From the NCBI GenBank assembly GCA_963717375.1, contig OY970329.1:1-64000 (forward strand): 64,000 nucleotides of DNA, written 5' to 3'. Under the pieces are notes generated by a model, which worked only from the letters and a program-made list of their open reading frames with translations, was not told the origin of the DNA and did not search any database. The first letter of the stretch is position 1; the number at the start of each line of letters is the position of its first letter. A program made the position numbers and the translations under genes. This document shows positions 7,677 through 17,000 of this stretch, piece by piece. This DNA comes from VRUE01 sp963717375 (lineage in GTDB: Bacteria > Actinomycetota > Thermoleophilia > Solirubrobacterales > 70-9).

Positions 7677-8561
7677 ATGCGAAAGCAGCGCAACATATTG
7701 GGGGTGGCGTGCGCGGTTATGGCACTGGCCGCACTCAGCCTCGCCGGGAGCGCCTCCGCGAAACTCACGGGCGAATACACGAAATTTGCCAATTGCCCGC
7801 GGACAAACCCTGAAGTTAACAAGTGCATCCAATCGGTCACCAACAGCGGGGAAGTCATCCTCGGCACCAAGAAAGTGCCGATCACAAACCCGGTGACCCT
7901 GCAGGGCGGCTTCACTACGCCGGTCGCGGAATTCTCCAAATTCGTCGCCGCGACCAACGGCATCACGCTCTCCAAAGCCGCTCAGTCGGTACCGGGCGGG
8001 CTGCTTGGCATCGTGCCGCCTGAAAAATCGCCGGCGCTGGTCAAACTGCTGTCGAAATTCTTCTTCGAAAACGCTCTGACCGGAGTCAACTCCACCCTGG
8101 AACTGGCTAAACCGGCGAGCGAAATCAAAATCAGCGAGCTCCACCTCGGTGAAGAAGAAGAAGTGGCGCTGAAACTGCCGGTCATGCTCCATCTCGAAAA
8201 CCCGTTCCTGGGCAAAAGCTGCTTCGTCGGATCGACCAGCGCGCCGATCTACTGGGAACTGACGACCGGCTTCACCGCTCCGCCGAAACCGAATGAATCG
8301 ATTCGTGGCTTCTCGGGCGAATTCAAATTCCTCGATGGCGGTAAAATTCTGCTCCTCAACAACGACAAACTCGTCGATAACGCCTGGGCTGCGCCTTCGG
8401 CCGTTGGCTGCGGGGGAATCCTCGGCTTCCTCGTCAATCCGATCATCAATGGGCAAATAGGGCTGCCTTCGGCGGCCGGTAAGAACACCTCGATTCTGAA
8501 CAACACGGTCAGTCTCGCTACCGCTTTCGGGGTTGAACAGAACAACCTCGAAAACCCCTAG
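7677..8561 (+). CDS. Secreted protein, array family D (D1)
   Basis: A 294-residue secreted protein of unknown function. The signal peptide is MRKQRNILGVACAVMALAAL and on to SASA. The mature start LTGEYTKFANCPRTNPEVNK is the family signature, followed by CIQSV, LTGVNSTLELA, EIKISELHLGEEEEVALKLP, a WELTTGFTAPP segment, FLDGGKIL, NAWAAP and the end ATAFGVEQNNLENP. Paired cysteines suggest disulfides outside the cell. AAGGAG lies 11 bp before the ATG. It heads a D-E-F operon with E1 32 bp downstream. Compared with D3 and D4, the middle reads IVPPEKSPALVK where they have a NCK.IS segment, so two subtypes exist. Confidence 0.8.
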   Translation: MRKQRNILGVACAVMALAALSLAGSASAKLTGEYTKFANCPRTNPEVNKCIQSVTNSGEVILGTKKVPITNPVTLQGGFTTPVAEFSKFVAATNGITLSKAAQSVPGGLLGIVPPEKSPALVKLLSKFFFENALTGVNSTLELAKPASEIKISELHLGEEEEVALKLPVMLHLENPFLGKSCFVGSTSAPIYWELTTGFTAPPKPNESIRGFSGEFKFLDGGKILLLNNDKLVDNAWAAPSAVGCGGILGFLVNPIINGQIGLPSAAGKNTSILNNTVSLATAFGVEQNNLENP

Positions 8562-8592
8562 CCCGATCGCTTAACAAGGAGATGATGAGACG

Positions 8593-9213
8593 ATGAATCG
8601 CAAAGTTAAAAGCGTCTTCCTGGGGGTGATCGCGGCGTTGGTAATCGGTGCCGTATTCGCCGGCAGCGCTGCTGCCGCCCCCAACTGGAAGTTCGAAGGA
8701 AAAGAACTCACCGGCACGGAAACGATCGTCGGTGCCGCATTTGAAAGCAGTCTGACCGTTCCCGGTCTGACGACCAAATGCGAAAATTTCCTCTACAAGC
8801 TGACGATCTCCAACAGCGCGGGGACCGGCAAAGGGGAAGTAACCGAAGTGCCGCTCTACAACTGCACCACGGACAGCAAAGCGTGCACGGTCGAAGCGAT
8901 CGCTGCCGAAAAACTGCCCTGGCCAGCCAAATTGACGACGGTGTCGAGCCAAAACTACATCGTCATCGAAGGCGTCAAGGTCGGGATCCTCTACGCCGGT
9001 AAAGAATGCTCGGTGGGGGGGACCCTGGTGTCGGTCAAAGGCACAGCCGGTGGGCTGCTCGACAACGTTGCCGAAACGGCTACGTTTAATGCGGCCAGCT
9101 TCGCCGCGACGAAAACGGTGCTGATGGCCCTTGGCACCGCGATTGAATGGAAAGGCGTCTTCCCGACGGAAGCGTTCGAATGGCACCGAAACCAGCCACT
9201 GACGGTTTCCTAG
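8593..9213 (+). CDS. Secreted protein, array family E (E1)
   Basis: A 206-residue secreted protein of unknown function with a clear signal peptide (MNRKVKSVFLGVIAALVIGA to SAAAA). The mature part begins PNWKFEGKELTG, which echoes the AGEWKIGGKTM opening of family A, and carries well-spaced cysteines (TKCENF, YNCTTDSKAC, GKECSV), so E may be a distant relative of A. It is the middle gene of the D-E-F operon; AAGGAG precedes the ATG and F1 starts 5 bp after its stop. Confidence 0.78.
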   Translation: MNRKVKSVFLGVIAALVIGAVFAGSAAAAPNWKFEGKELTGTETIVGAAFESSLTVPGLTTKCENFLYKLTISNSAGTGKGEVTEVPLYNCTTDSKACTVEAIAAEKLPWPAKLTTVSSQNYIVIEGVKVGILYAGKECSVGGTLVSVKGTAGGLLDNVAETATFNAASFAATKTVLMALGTAIEWKGVFPTEAFEWHRNQPLTVS

Positions 9214-9218
9214 TCTCG

Positions 9219-9977
9219 ATGAGACGGATTGCGAGCGCCGGGGTCTCCCTGGCGCTCGCAATGGTGGCGTTGCTCGCCGTTTCGGGCTGCGGAGGAAGCT
9301 CCTCCGATGACACCAAGACGGCGAGCGCTCCGCCCTCCTCGACGTCTACCGAGGAAAGCACGACAACGCCCTCCTCTGCAGCGCAAGGCTCAAAGCCAAA
9401 GCAAAGCGCCGGCTCGCAGGGCTCCCCAGAAGGCAAGCAGGGCCCCAAGATCAAGCAGCCCAAAGGCGCTAAGGAATCGGCTCCCAGCTCCGAACAGCGT
9501 GAACACGCCGTGCTGGCCGACATGAGCATCTCCAGCCCCGCGATCAAAATAGTCGGAGGCGAAGTGCAAAAGCTCCCCAGCACCTACACCTGCGATGGCA
9601 AGAACAGCTGGCCCCAGCTCGACTGGACGGGCATCCCGCCCGACAGCGCCGAACTAGCCCTCTTCGTCATGAACGCCCAGCCGGTCAAAGGAAAACTCTT
9701 CGTCGACTGGGCCGTGAGCGGCATCGATCCCCAGACAGAAGGGGTAAAGGCTGGCGCCTTGCCCACAAGCGCGATCGTCGGCAAGAACAGCTTCGGGCAC
9801 ACGGGCTATGAAGTCTGCCCGCCCCACAAGAGCTCAGAAGACTTCATCTTCGCCGTCTACGCGCTGCCCAAGCCGATCGCGGCCTCAAAGGGCTTTGACT
9901 CGGTCGCTATGCGCGAAAAGGTCGTTGCGCAGGCCAGCAACGTCGGCTTGACGGCCGGTCGCTACGAACGCGGCTGA
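9219..9977 (+). CDS. PEBP-like (YbhB family) lipoprotein, array family F (F1)
   Basis: A 252-residue lipoprotein. The ATG at 9219 gives a lipobox signal peptide (MRRIASAGVSLALAMVALLA then VSGC), which fixes the start; an upstream in-frame ATG would add a tail before the signal. Residues about 25-105 are a low-complexity Ser/Thr/Pro/Lys linker, and about 115-250 resemble phosphatidylethanolamine-binding proteins (LPSTYTCDGKNSWPQLDWTG, NSFGHTGYEVCPP, FIFAVYALPKPI). The anion-pocket residues of typical PEBPs are lost: the DPD.P motif is NAQPV, HW is DW, and the late His-Arg is SSEDF. It may therefore be structural rather than ligand-binding. Third gene of D-E-F. Confidence 0.82.
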   Translation: MRRIASAGVSLALAMVALLAVSGCGGSSSDDTKTASAPPSSTSTEESTTTPSSAAQGSKPKQSAGSQGSPEGKQGPKIKQPKGAKESAPSSEQREHAVLADMSISSPAIKIVGGEVQKLPSTYTCDGKNSWPQLDWTGIPPDSAELALFVMNAQPVKGKLFVDWAVSGIDPQTEGVKAGALPTSAIVGKNSFGHTGYEVCPPHKSSEDFIFAVYALPKPIAASKGFDSVAMREKVVAQASNVGLTAGRYERG

Positions 9978-10000
9978 GGAAGGCGGCTCGCCCGTGGCGG

Positions 10001-10054
10001 GTTAGAAAACATTGCCCGGGGAAACTTGACTGTTCTTCATCGATACGCGATGCT
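10001..10054 (+). promoter_or_regulatory. Class I array promoter of A2
   Basis: GTTAGAAAACATTG at 10001-10014, GAAACTTGACT with the -35 at 10026-10031, a 17-bp spacer, and GATGCT at 10049-10054. Confidence 0.6.
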
Positions 10055-10124
10055 CCTCAAATACACGGGCAGGGTTCTGCCTCGTGCTAACCGTAACTAC
10101 AATAGTGAGAGGAATATCAACAAC

Positions 10125-10820
10125 ATGAAGCTCAGAAAGCATGGACTCAAGGCCCTTGGCCTGTCCTTTATCGCAGCGCTCAGCCTGATGGCGCTTACAG
10201 CCGCCGGTGCACAGGCGGCTGGCGAATGGAAAATCGAAACCAAAACGATGACGGAACTTGGGCTCACCGAAGAAGCTATTAAAGGAAAACTCGAGACTGG
10301 GGTTAAAAACATCCTCTTAGTTAAAACCCTGAATGTGAATATTTCATGTGCAGCTGTAGATACTTCTGCAAACGCCAAGATCCTTAAAGGTGGCACGCTT
10401 ACTGGTTCGCTCATCTTCTTAACCTGCAAAGTGTTTGCGGATGAAGCAGGCGAACCAGAACTCACTGCCTGTGGAACTAAAAGCACTGGTGCCGCTGCAG
10501 GAGAAATTCAAACGGTAGCAGTCACAGGTGAAATCATCTTAAGCGGAGGAGAAAACTTCGTCTTAGTTAAACCGGTGAGTGGCACGACGTTCACTACGGT
10601 TGAACTAACAGGCGCGTCCTGCGCGGCGAAAGGCACGTACCCGATTACCGGTACGACTGTGGTTAAACTGGGTGTCGAAGCGAAAGAACTGTTACTGACA
10701 CCGATCAAAGAATTCACCGGCGACGGTCTGAAATTCGGTGAAAACAAAGCGTTCCTTTTCGGAGCGGCCATTGCGGAACTCAACGGCGCAAAGTTGACAA
10801 AAATCTGGACCGGCTTTTAG
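10125..10820 (+). CDS. Secreted protein, array family A (A2)
   Basis: A 231-residue family-A protein with signal peptide MKLRKHGLKALGLSFIAALS through AQA, conserved opening AGEWKIETKTMTELGL and conserved end GLKFGENKAFLFGAAIAELN, closing IWTGF. The variable middle (ISCAAVDTSANAKILKGG, LTCKVFADEAGEPELTACG) resembles A5 more than A3, A4 or A6. The ATG at 10125 is preceded by GTGAGAGG, which, with CCGTAACTACAA just upstream, is shared with A4 and A6 and defines this leader type. It lies directly upstream of the B1-C1 pair, separated by a hairpin. Confidence 0.8.
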   Translation: MKLRKHGLKALGLSFIAALSLMALTAAGAQAAGEWKIETKTMTELGLTEEAIKGKLETGVKNILLVKTLNVNISCAAVDTSANAKILKGGTLTGSLIFLTCKVFADEAGEPELTACGTKSTGAAAGEIQTVAVTGEIILSGGENFVLVKPVSGTTFTTVELTGASCAAKGTYPITGTTVVKLGVEAKELLLTPIKEFTGDGLKFGENKAFLFGAAIAELNGAKLTKIWTGF

Positions 10821-10867
10821 CGGGTAGGAATTAGCACCAAGCAGCACTGAGCACACATATCCGGCAA

Positions 10868-10894
10868 GCCGGGATCGCCAAGAGCGATCCCGGC
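10868..10894 (+). terminator. Hairpin terminator between A2 and B1
   Basis: An 11-bp perfect stem GCCGGGATCGC around CAAGA. No separate promoter is evident in the 31 bp between it and B1, so B1-C1 may depend on read-through from A2. Confidence 0.7.
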
Positions 10895-10925
10895 TCAGTC
10901 GGAGCCAGGGAAAGGGAGTCAGCAG

Positions 10926-13900
10926 ATGTTGAGTAACAGGGGCAGAGGTTTGAACAGGGGAACACGCCGGGCGACCACGCGAGGTCGCTCTTTCGTCGTT
11001 GTGGTGGGCCTATGGGCTCTGGCTATGAGCGCCCTGCTCGGCGGTCCGGCCATGCCGGCCAGTGCCGCCACCTGCCCAAACGAATCACTCCGCAGCGCCC
11101 CCTCTCTTAACCTCCCCGATTGCCGCGCCTACGAACAGGCGAGCCCCACGAACAAGAACGGTCTCGACATCACCGGTATCTACCCGGTGGTGAAGTCCTC
11201 TCCCGGCGGCGACAGGGTTAGCTTCGCGGCGACCAATGGCCTGCCCGGCGGCACCGGCGCTCAGGAAGTGCCGCTTTACCTGGCCACCCGTGGTGCCACC
11301 AACTGGACGACCCAGGGCATCCTGGCGCCGGAGAGCACCGGACCCAATGGCCACGTGATCGGCTGGACGCCTGACTTCTCCCAGGTCTTCGACCGTGCCC
11401 AGACCCTCGATGGGCCGCCGACCGCGGCCCTTCTTTCGCGCTCGAGCCTCGACGGCTCACTAACGACGATCCTGCCCTACAGCGCCGAACTGGGCAGCGG
11501 CGGGATCGAGTACGCCGGCTCAAGCGCAGACAACTCAAAGCTCTTCTTCGAGGCCACCGGCGCCCAGCTCACCGCGGATGCCGCCCCAGGCAAGGACAAC
11601 CTCTACGTCTGGAACACCGCCAGCAAAAAACTCAGCCTGGTCGGCATCCTGCCCAACGGCACAACTCCGCCCGGAGGCTCCTTCGCCGGCCCTTATGACT
11701 GGACCCGCGGCACCGCCCCCGCGAACCTCGCCCTGGGGGGCGCGATGCGCGCCTACTACACCCAAGACAACCACGCGATCTCCGCTGAGGGGAGCCGCGT
11801 CTACTTCACCGCCGGTGAAACCGGCCAGCTCTACCTGCGCCTGAACCCGACCCAAGCCCCAAGCCCGCTCGATGTCAACGACAAATGCACAAACCCCGCT
11901 CTTGCCTGCACGATCCAGGTCTCGGCCTCGCGAAAGACCGACGGCAAAGGGGAAGGGGGGCGCGACATAGCGGGATCTCGCCCAGCGGCCTTCATGGGCG
12001 CCACCCCCGACGGCTCAAAAGCCTTCTTCACCAGTTCTGAGAAGCTGACCAACGACGCCAACACCGGCCTTGAACCCTCACCGCCGGGGATCGCCCGGGC
12101 CAACCTCGATGGCACCGGGACGAACCTGAGCTTCCTTCCCACCCATGCACTAGGGCTCGCTGTGGACAGCTCCCACATCTACTGGGCCGACCCGAAAGCC
12201 GATGCGATCGGCCGGGCCAACCTCGACGGCACAGCGCCCAATCCAGCCTTCATAACGGGCGCCGATAACCCGCAGGACGTAACGGTGGACTCCGAACACA
12301 TCTACTGGACCAACGCCGGTGATGAAAAAGAAGAAACCGGGACGATCGGCCGGGCCAACCTCGACGGCACGGGGGCAAGCCAGAGCTTCATCACCGGGGC
12401 GACCAACCCGCGAGGGATCGACGTTGATGCCGCGCATATCTATTGGGTTAATGGGGGGACCGAAACAGTCGCCCGGGCGAACCTGGACGGCAATGCTGCC
12501 AGCGTGGAAGAAGAATTCCTTCATGGGGCATCGGGAGACGTCGCGGCTAGCGCGACGAAGATCTACTTCTCGCGGACCAGCGGGATCGACGGTTTCATTC
12601 GCTGGGCGAACCTGGATGGCAGCGGAGATGACACGATCGTGACGGTGCCGGGGGCGGATAAACCCCCCGCAGGCCTGGCACTAGACGGCTCCCATCTCTA
12701 CTGGACCAACCCGGGCACAGGCGCAATCGGGCGTTCCAACCTCGATGGCACGAGTCCAGAGCAGGCATTCATAACCGGTGCCGAGCACCCCCAGGGCCTG
12801 GCCACAGACGCCGGCCATATCTACTGGTCGGCCAACCAAGAAGATCAGCCCAACCCCGGCAACGACCTCTATAGCTACGACGCCAAAAGCGGCGAACTGG
12901 TCGACTTGATCCCGAAAGGACCGAACAACCTCAACCCCAACGGGGCAGAAGTGAAGGGCATCCTCGGCAGCTCCGACGACGGCAGCTACGTCTACTTCGC
13001 CGCCAACGGCATCTTGTCAACCGTGCCCAACGCACAGGGAGAAAGCGCGGTGGCGGGGAGCTGTCATGGGACGCTGAGTTCAGAAACCGGCGAATGCAAC
13101 CTCTACCTGCTGCACGAAGGGGCGATCAGCTTCATCGCCGTGCTTGCCAATGGAAACGAAGTCCGCACCGATGCGGCAAACTGGACCGGCACGCCAACGG
13201 GCGGCTTCGCCAGTGTCTTCCGCTTCCAAAAGACCGCCCGGGTAACCGCCGACGGCCAGACCCTGCTGTTTCGCTCCCAGCGCCAGCTGAGCGCCTATGA
13301 CAACGAAGGAAAGCCCGAGCTCTACCGCTACCGGGTGGGAGAGCCGGGGCTGCTTTGCATCTCCTGTGACCCGCTTGGCAAAGCGCCGGTGAGCGCCTTG
13401 CCGAACACGGTCGAGAACCCCAACTTGATTCCCTCGCCGCCCGCCTCGACCCTCTCGCGCGAACTCTCGGCGGACGGTAACCGGATCTTCTTCGAATCGA
13501 CCGACGCGCTGGTGGCGGCCGATAAAAACGATCTCGGGGGCCCCACGGATAAATGCCCAGAAGTCGGTTCCGAACTGCAGAAATACCGTGCCTGTCAGGA
13601 TGTCTATGAGTGGGAGGCGGCCGGCACCGGCTCATGTCAGAGCAAAGCCCAAAACGGCGGCTGTCTGTATTTGCTCTCAACCGGCCAGGAACCCGAACCC
13701 TCCTTCTTCGTCGATGCCTCGCCCAGCGGCAACGACGTCTTCCTGATCACCCGCTCAGCCCTGGTGCGCCAAGACGGCGATCAGTTGATGGACGTCTATG
13801 ACGCCCGGGTCAACGGGGGTCTTGCCTCCCAAAACCAGCCGCCGCCGCCGATCTGCGAAGCAGAAGGCTGCAAGCCCGGCCTCTCCCTGCCGCCGGCCTC

Positions 13901-14063
13901 CGAGACTCCTGGTAGCTCGGTCTTCAACGGTCCGGCCAACCCCAAACACACCCGCCACAAAAAGAAGCACAAGCAGCAGGGCAAGCACAAACATAAAAAG
14001 CAGCACAAAGGCAAAGGACACCAGCACCGAAATACCCACAAGAGCGGGAGGGCGAGCCGATGA
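10926..14063 (+). CDS. Large secreted beta-propeller protein, array family B (B1)
   Basis: A 1045-residue protein with a long twin-basic N-terminus and hydrophobic signal segment (about residues 25-55, VVVVGLWALAMSALLGG, cleavage near SAATC). Mature residues about 55-390 show TolB/WD40-like segments (SADNSKLFFEATG, GSRVYFTAGETG). About 400-650 is a run of YWTD-like repeats of the LDL-receptor class B type (HIYWAD, HIYWTN, HIYWVN, HLYWTN, HIYWSA, each followed by IGRANLDGT). The last about 40 residues are extremely Lys/His rich. Such a protein should sit outside the membrane and bind partners; the ligand is unknown. GGGAG precedes the ATG, and the stop overlaps the C1 start (ATGA), so B and C are translationally coupled. 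Confidence 0.8.
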   Translation: MLSNRGRGLNRGTRRATTRGRSFVVVVGLWALAMSALLGGPAMPASAATCPNESLRSAPSLNLPDCRAYEQASPTNKNGLDITGIYPVVKSSPGGDRVSFAATNGLPGGTGAQEVPLYLATRGATNWTTQGILAPESTGPNGHVIGWTPDFSQVFDRAQTLDGPPTAALLSRSSLDGSLTTILPYSAELGSGGIEYAGSSADNSKLFFEATGAQLTADAAPGKDNLYVWNTASKKLSLVGILPNGTTPPGGSFAGPYDWTRGTAPANLALGGAMRAYYTQDNHAISAEGSRVYFTAGETGQLYLRLNPTQAPSPLDVNDKCTNPALACTIQVSASRKTDGKGEGGRDIAGSRPAAFMGATPDGSKAFFTSSEKLTNDANTGLEPSPPGIARANLDGTGTNLSFLPTHALGLAVDSSHIYWADPKADAIGRANLDGTAPNPAFITGADNPQDVTVDSEHIYWTNAGDEKEETGTIGRANLDGTGASQSFITGATNPRGIDVDAAHIYWVNGGTETVARANLDGNAASVEEEFLHGASGDVAASATKIYFSRTSGIDGFIRWANLDGSGDDTIVTVPGADKPPAGLALDGSHLYWTNPGTGAIGRSNLDGTSPEQAFITGAEHPQGLATDAGHIYWSANQEDQPNPGNDLYSYDAKSGELVDLIPKGPNNLNPNGAEVKGILGSSDDGSYVYFAANGILSTVPNAQGESAVAGSCHGTLSSETGECNLYLLHEGAISFIAVLANGNEVRTDAANWTGTPTGGFASVFRFQKTARVTADGQTLLFRSQRQLSAYDNEGKPELYRYRVGEPGLLCISCDPLGKAPVSALPNTVENPNLIPSPPASTLSRELSADGNRIFFESTDALVAADKNDLGGPTDKCPEVGSELQKYRACQDVYEWEAAGTGSCQSKAQNGGCLYLLSTGQEPEPSFFVDASPSGNDVFLITRSALVRQDGDQLMDVYDARVNGGLASQNQPPPPICEAEGCKPGLSLPPASETPGSSVFNGPANPKHTRHKKKHKQQGKHKHKKQHKGKGHQHRNTHKSGRASR

Positions 14064-17000
14064 GGACGATAAGAACCTGCATCTCCTTGTTTTGCCTGGG
14101 CGCCTGCCTGCTCGCCCCCACCCAGGCACTTGCGGCAGAACCCCCGGAACCGAAACCAGTCTGGGAGATCGTTGCCCTGCCGATGCCCACCAACTTCGAG
14201 CCGGGAGCGAGTGGCAACCTGGTTACCGGCCCGATGTATTTCATCTACGCGGTGAACGTCGGCGGCAAAGCCAGTTCCGGCCCAATCACCTTCTCCGCCA
14301 AGTTCCCTGCCGGCCTTACCCCCGGCAAAGCCGGAGAGGCAACCGGGGATCCGGGCGCCACCAAACCGAGCTGCGAAAAAGTCGGAGCAGACGAAACCCT
14401 CTGCACGGCTGCGGGACCGATCCAGCCCGGCCAGTGGCTGGGCGCTCGTATCCCCGTCGACGTCTCGGCCCCCGCTGGGAGCACGATCAGCCCCGAAGTG
14501 AGCATCAGCGGCGGCGGCGCGGTGGAAGCAACCGCTGAATCGCCGACGAAAATCGATGCCGACCCACCGACCTTCGGCTTTCTCCCTGGCCCAGCCGGTC
14601 TCAGCACCCCCTCTACCAACACCGACGGCTCACCGGCCACCCAGGCTGGTTCACACCCCTACCAACTGACCGTCAACCTCGCCTTCCCGGTCGAACAATC
14701 GGGCTCGGGTCTGCTCACCGGCGCCGGACACCTGCACGACCTCACCACCGACCTGCCTCCGGGCATAGTCGGCAACCCCACCGCCACGCCGGAACTGTGC
14801 ACCGAGTCCCAGTTGACCAGCAAACCCCACTGTCCTATCTCCACTCAGGTGGGCGTAATGAGCGTGGTTACTGACACCGGCACTCCGATCATCAGCAACA
14901 CAGGCCTTTACAACATGGTGCCGCCGCGGGGAACCCCGGCCGAGCTCGCCTTTGACGCGGTCGGCGTCGGCGTCTACGTCCATCTGACCGCCAGCCTCAG
15001 AAGCGACGGGAACTACGGCATTTCGACCACTGCCAATGACATCCTCGCCCTCCCTGGCAACCCCGCCTTCAGCGCCCAGGCGCAGATCTGGGGCGACCCC
15101 TCAAGTGCCAGCCACAACCGTATCCGCGGTGCCTGTCGCGATGAAGTCGCAGTCTGCTCGGTAACGCCCCAGAAAACGGCGTTTTTGACGATGCCTACCG
15201 CCTGCACGCCCTCGATCGCCACCCACGCGCGGGCAGACAGCTGGGAGCATCCCGGCGTCTTTAAAGAAGCAAGCTATGAGAGCACCGATCTCGCCGACCA
15301 TCCGGTCGGCATCGAAGGCTGCAACCAGCTCGCCTTCAAACCGACGATCAAAGCCAAACCCACCACCAACCTCGCCGACAGCCCCTCGGGCCTCGAAGCG
15401 ACCCTGCACCAGCCCCAGAACTTCGACCTCAAAGGCCTCTCCACCGCGGCGCTGAAAGACGCGACGGTGACCCTGCCCGAGGGGATGGCGGTAAATCCCT
15501 CCTCCGGGGACGGCCTCGGTGTTTGCACGCCGGAGCAGATCGGACTCACGAGCGGCGTGGGGCAGACCCCGATCCACTTCTCAAAGGCACCGCCGGCCTG
15601 CCCTGACGCATCCAAGTTCGGCAGCGTTGAAGTCTCCACGCCGGTGCTCGATCACGCCCTTCCGGGCGCGATCTACGTCGCCAAGCCCTTCGCCAACCCC
15701 TTCGGCACGCTGCTGGCGGTCTATTTGACCGTCAACGACTCCCAGACCGGGATCGTCGCCAAGTTCGCCGGGCGGGTGCAGGCAAACCCGATCACCGGCC
15801 AGCTCTCCAGCACCTTCACCGAAAACCCCCAGCTGCCACTCGAAGACCTCCGTGTTCGTATCTTCGGCGGCGCCCGCGCGGCCCTGCGCACCCCGCCCAC
15901 CTGCGCGACCTACACCACAACCACGGCCCTGAGGCCCTGGAGCAGCCCCGAAGGCGCCGATGCCAACCCCAGCGATCCCTTCTCGATTAGTGCTGCGCCG
16001 GGCGCCGGGCCCTGCCCGGCCACGGTGGCCGCTGCGCCCAACCACCCGAGCTTCAGCGCCGGCATGATCTCTCCCCAGGCAGCCACCTACAGTCCCTTCG
16101 TCTTGAAGGTCGCCCGCGAGGACGCTTCTCAGCCGCTGGTGAAATTCGAAACAACCCTGCCGCCGGGGCTAACCGCCAAGCTGGCCGGCATTCCCTACTG
16201 CTCAGAGGCCCAGATCGTCGCCGCCAAAGCACGCAATCACCCCAACGAAGGCATCCTCGAGCAGCAAAGCCCCAGCTGTCCCGCGGCCTCAGAAGTCGGC
16301 ACCGTAGATGCTGCCGCCGGCGCGGGCCCAAGCCCGCTGCACGTCGGCGGCCACGTCTACCTAGCCGGCCCCTACAAAGGCGCCCCGCTCAGCTTCGTGA
16401 TCATCACCCCGGCCGTCGCCGGGCCCTTCGACCTCGGCGCGGTAGTAGTAAGGACCGCCGCCTATATCGATCCCGAAACGGCCCTGGTGCGCGCGGTTTC
16501 GGATCCCGCACCGACGATCCTCTCCGGCATCCCGCTCGATCTGCGCTCGATCTCGGTGCGTCTTGGGCGCCCGCAGTTCATGCTCAATCCCACCAGCTGC
16601 GATCCATCGACGGTCTCGGCCACGGCGATCTCGGCCCTTGGCCAAGCCGCCTCTCTCTCAAGCCGCTTCCAGGTCGGTGGCTGCGCGGCACTGGCCTATA
16701 AGCCCAAGCTCTCGATCGACCTAAAAGGCCCGACCAAGCGTGGCGGGCACCCGGCGCTTACGGCAGTGGCGCGCTTCGGCAAAGGCCAGGCCAACACCGC
16801 CCGCGCCTCAGTCGCCCTGCCGCACTCGGAGTTCCTCGACCAAGCCCACATCGGCACCGTCTGCACCCGAGTGCAGTTCGCCGCAACCCAGTGCCCCAAA
16901 GCTTCGATCTACGGCTTTGCCAAAGCCACTACGCCGCTGCTTGACAAACCGCTAAGCGGCCCGGTCTACCTGCGATCCTCCTCCCATGAACTCCCCGATC

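Larger units (their letters stand above)
7509..10006. repeat. 2.5-kb D-E-F cassette, copy 1 (identical to 29597-32094)
   Basis: Comparing lines by eye, the segment appears base-identical to 29597-32094 (constant offset 22,088). It starts in the GTTGGAAAACATTG promoter box ahead of D1 and stops at GTTAGA, the first bases of the next copy of the same box ahead of A2. So the unit runs from promoter box to promoter box and contains D, E and F. Identity over coding and non-coding bases alike implies a very recent duplication or conversion. Confidence 0.85.
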
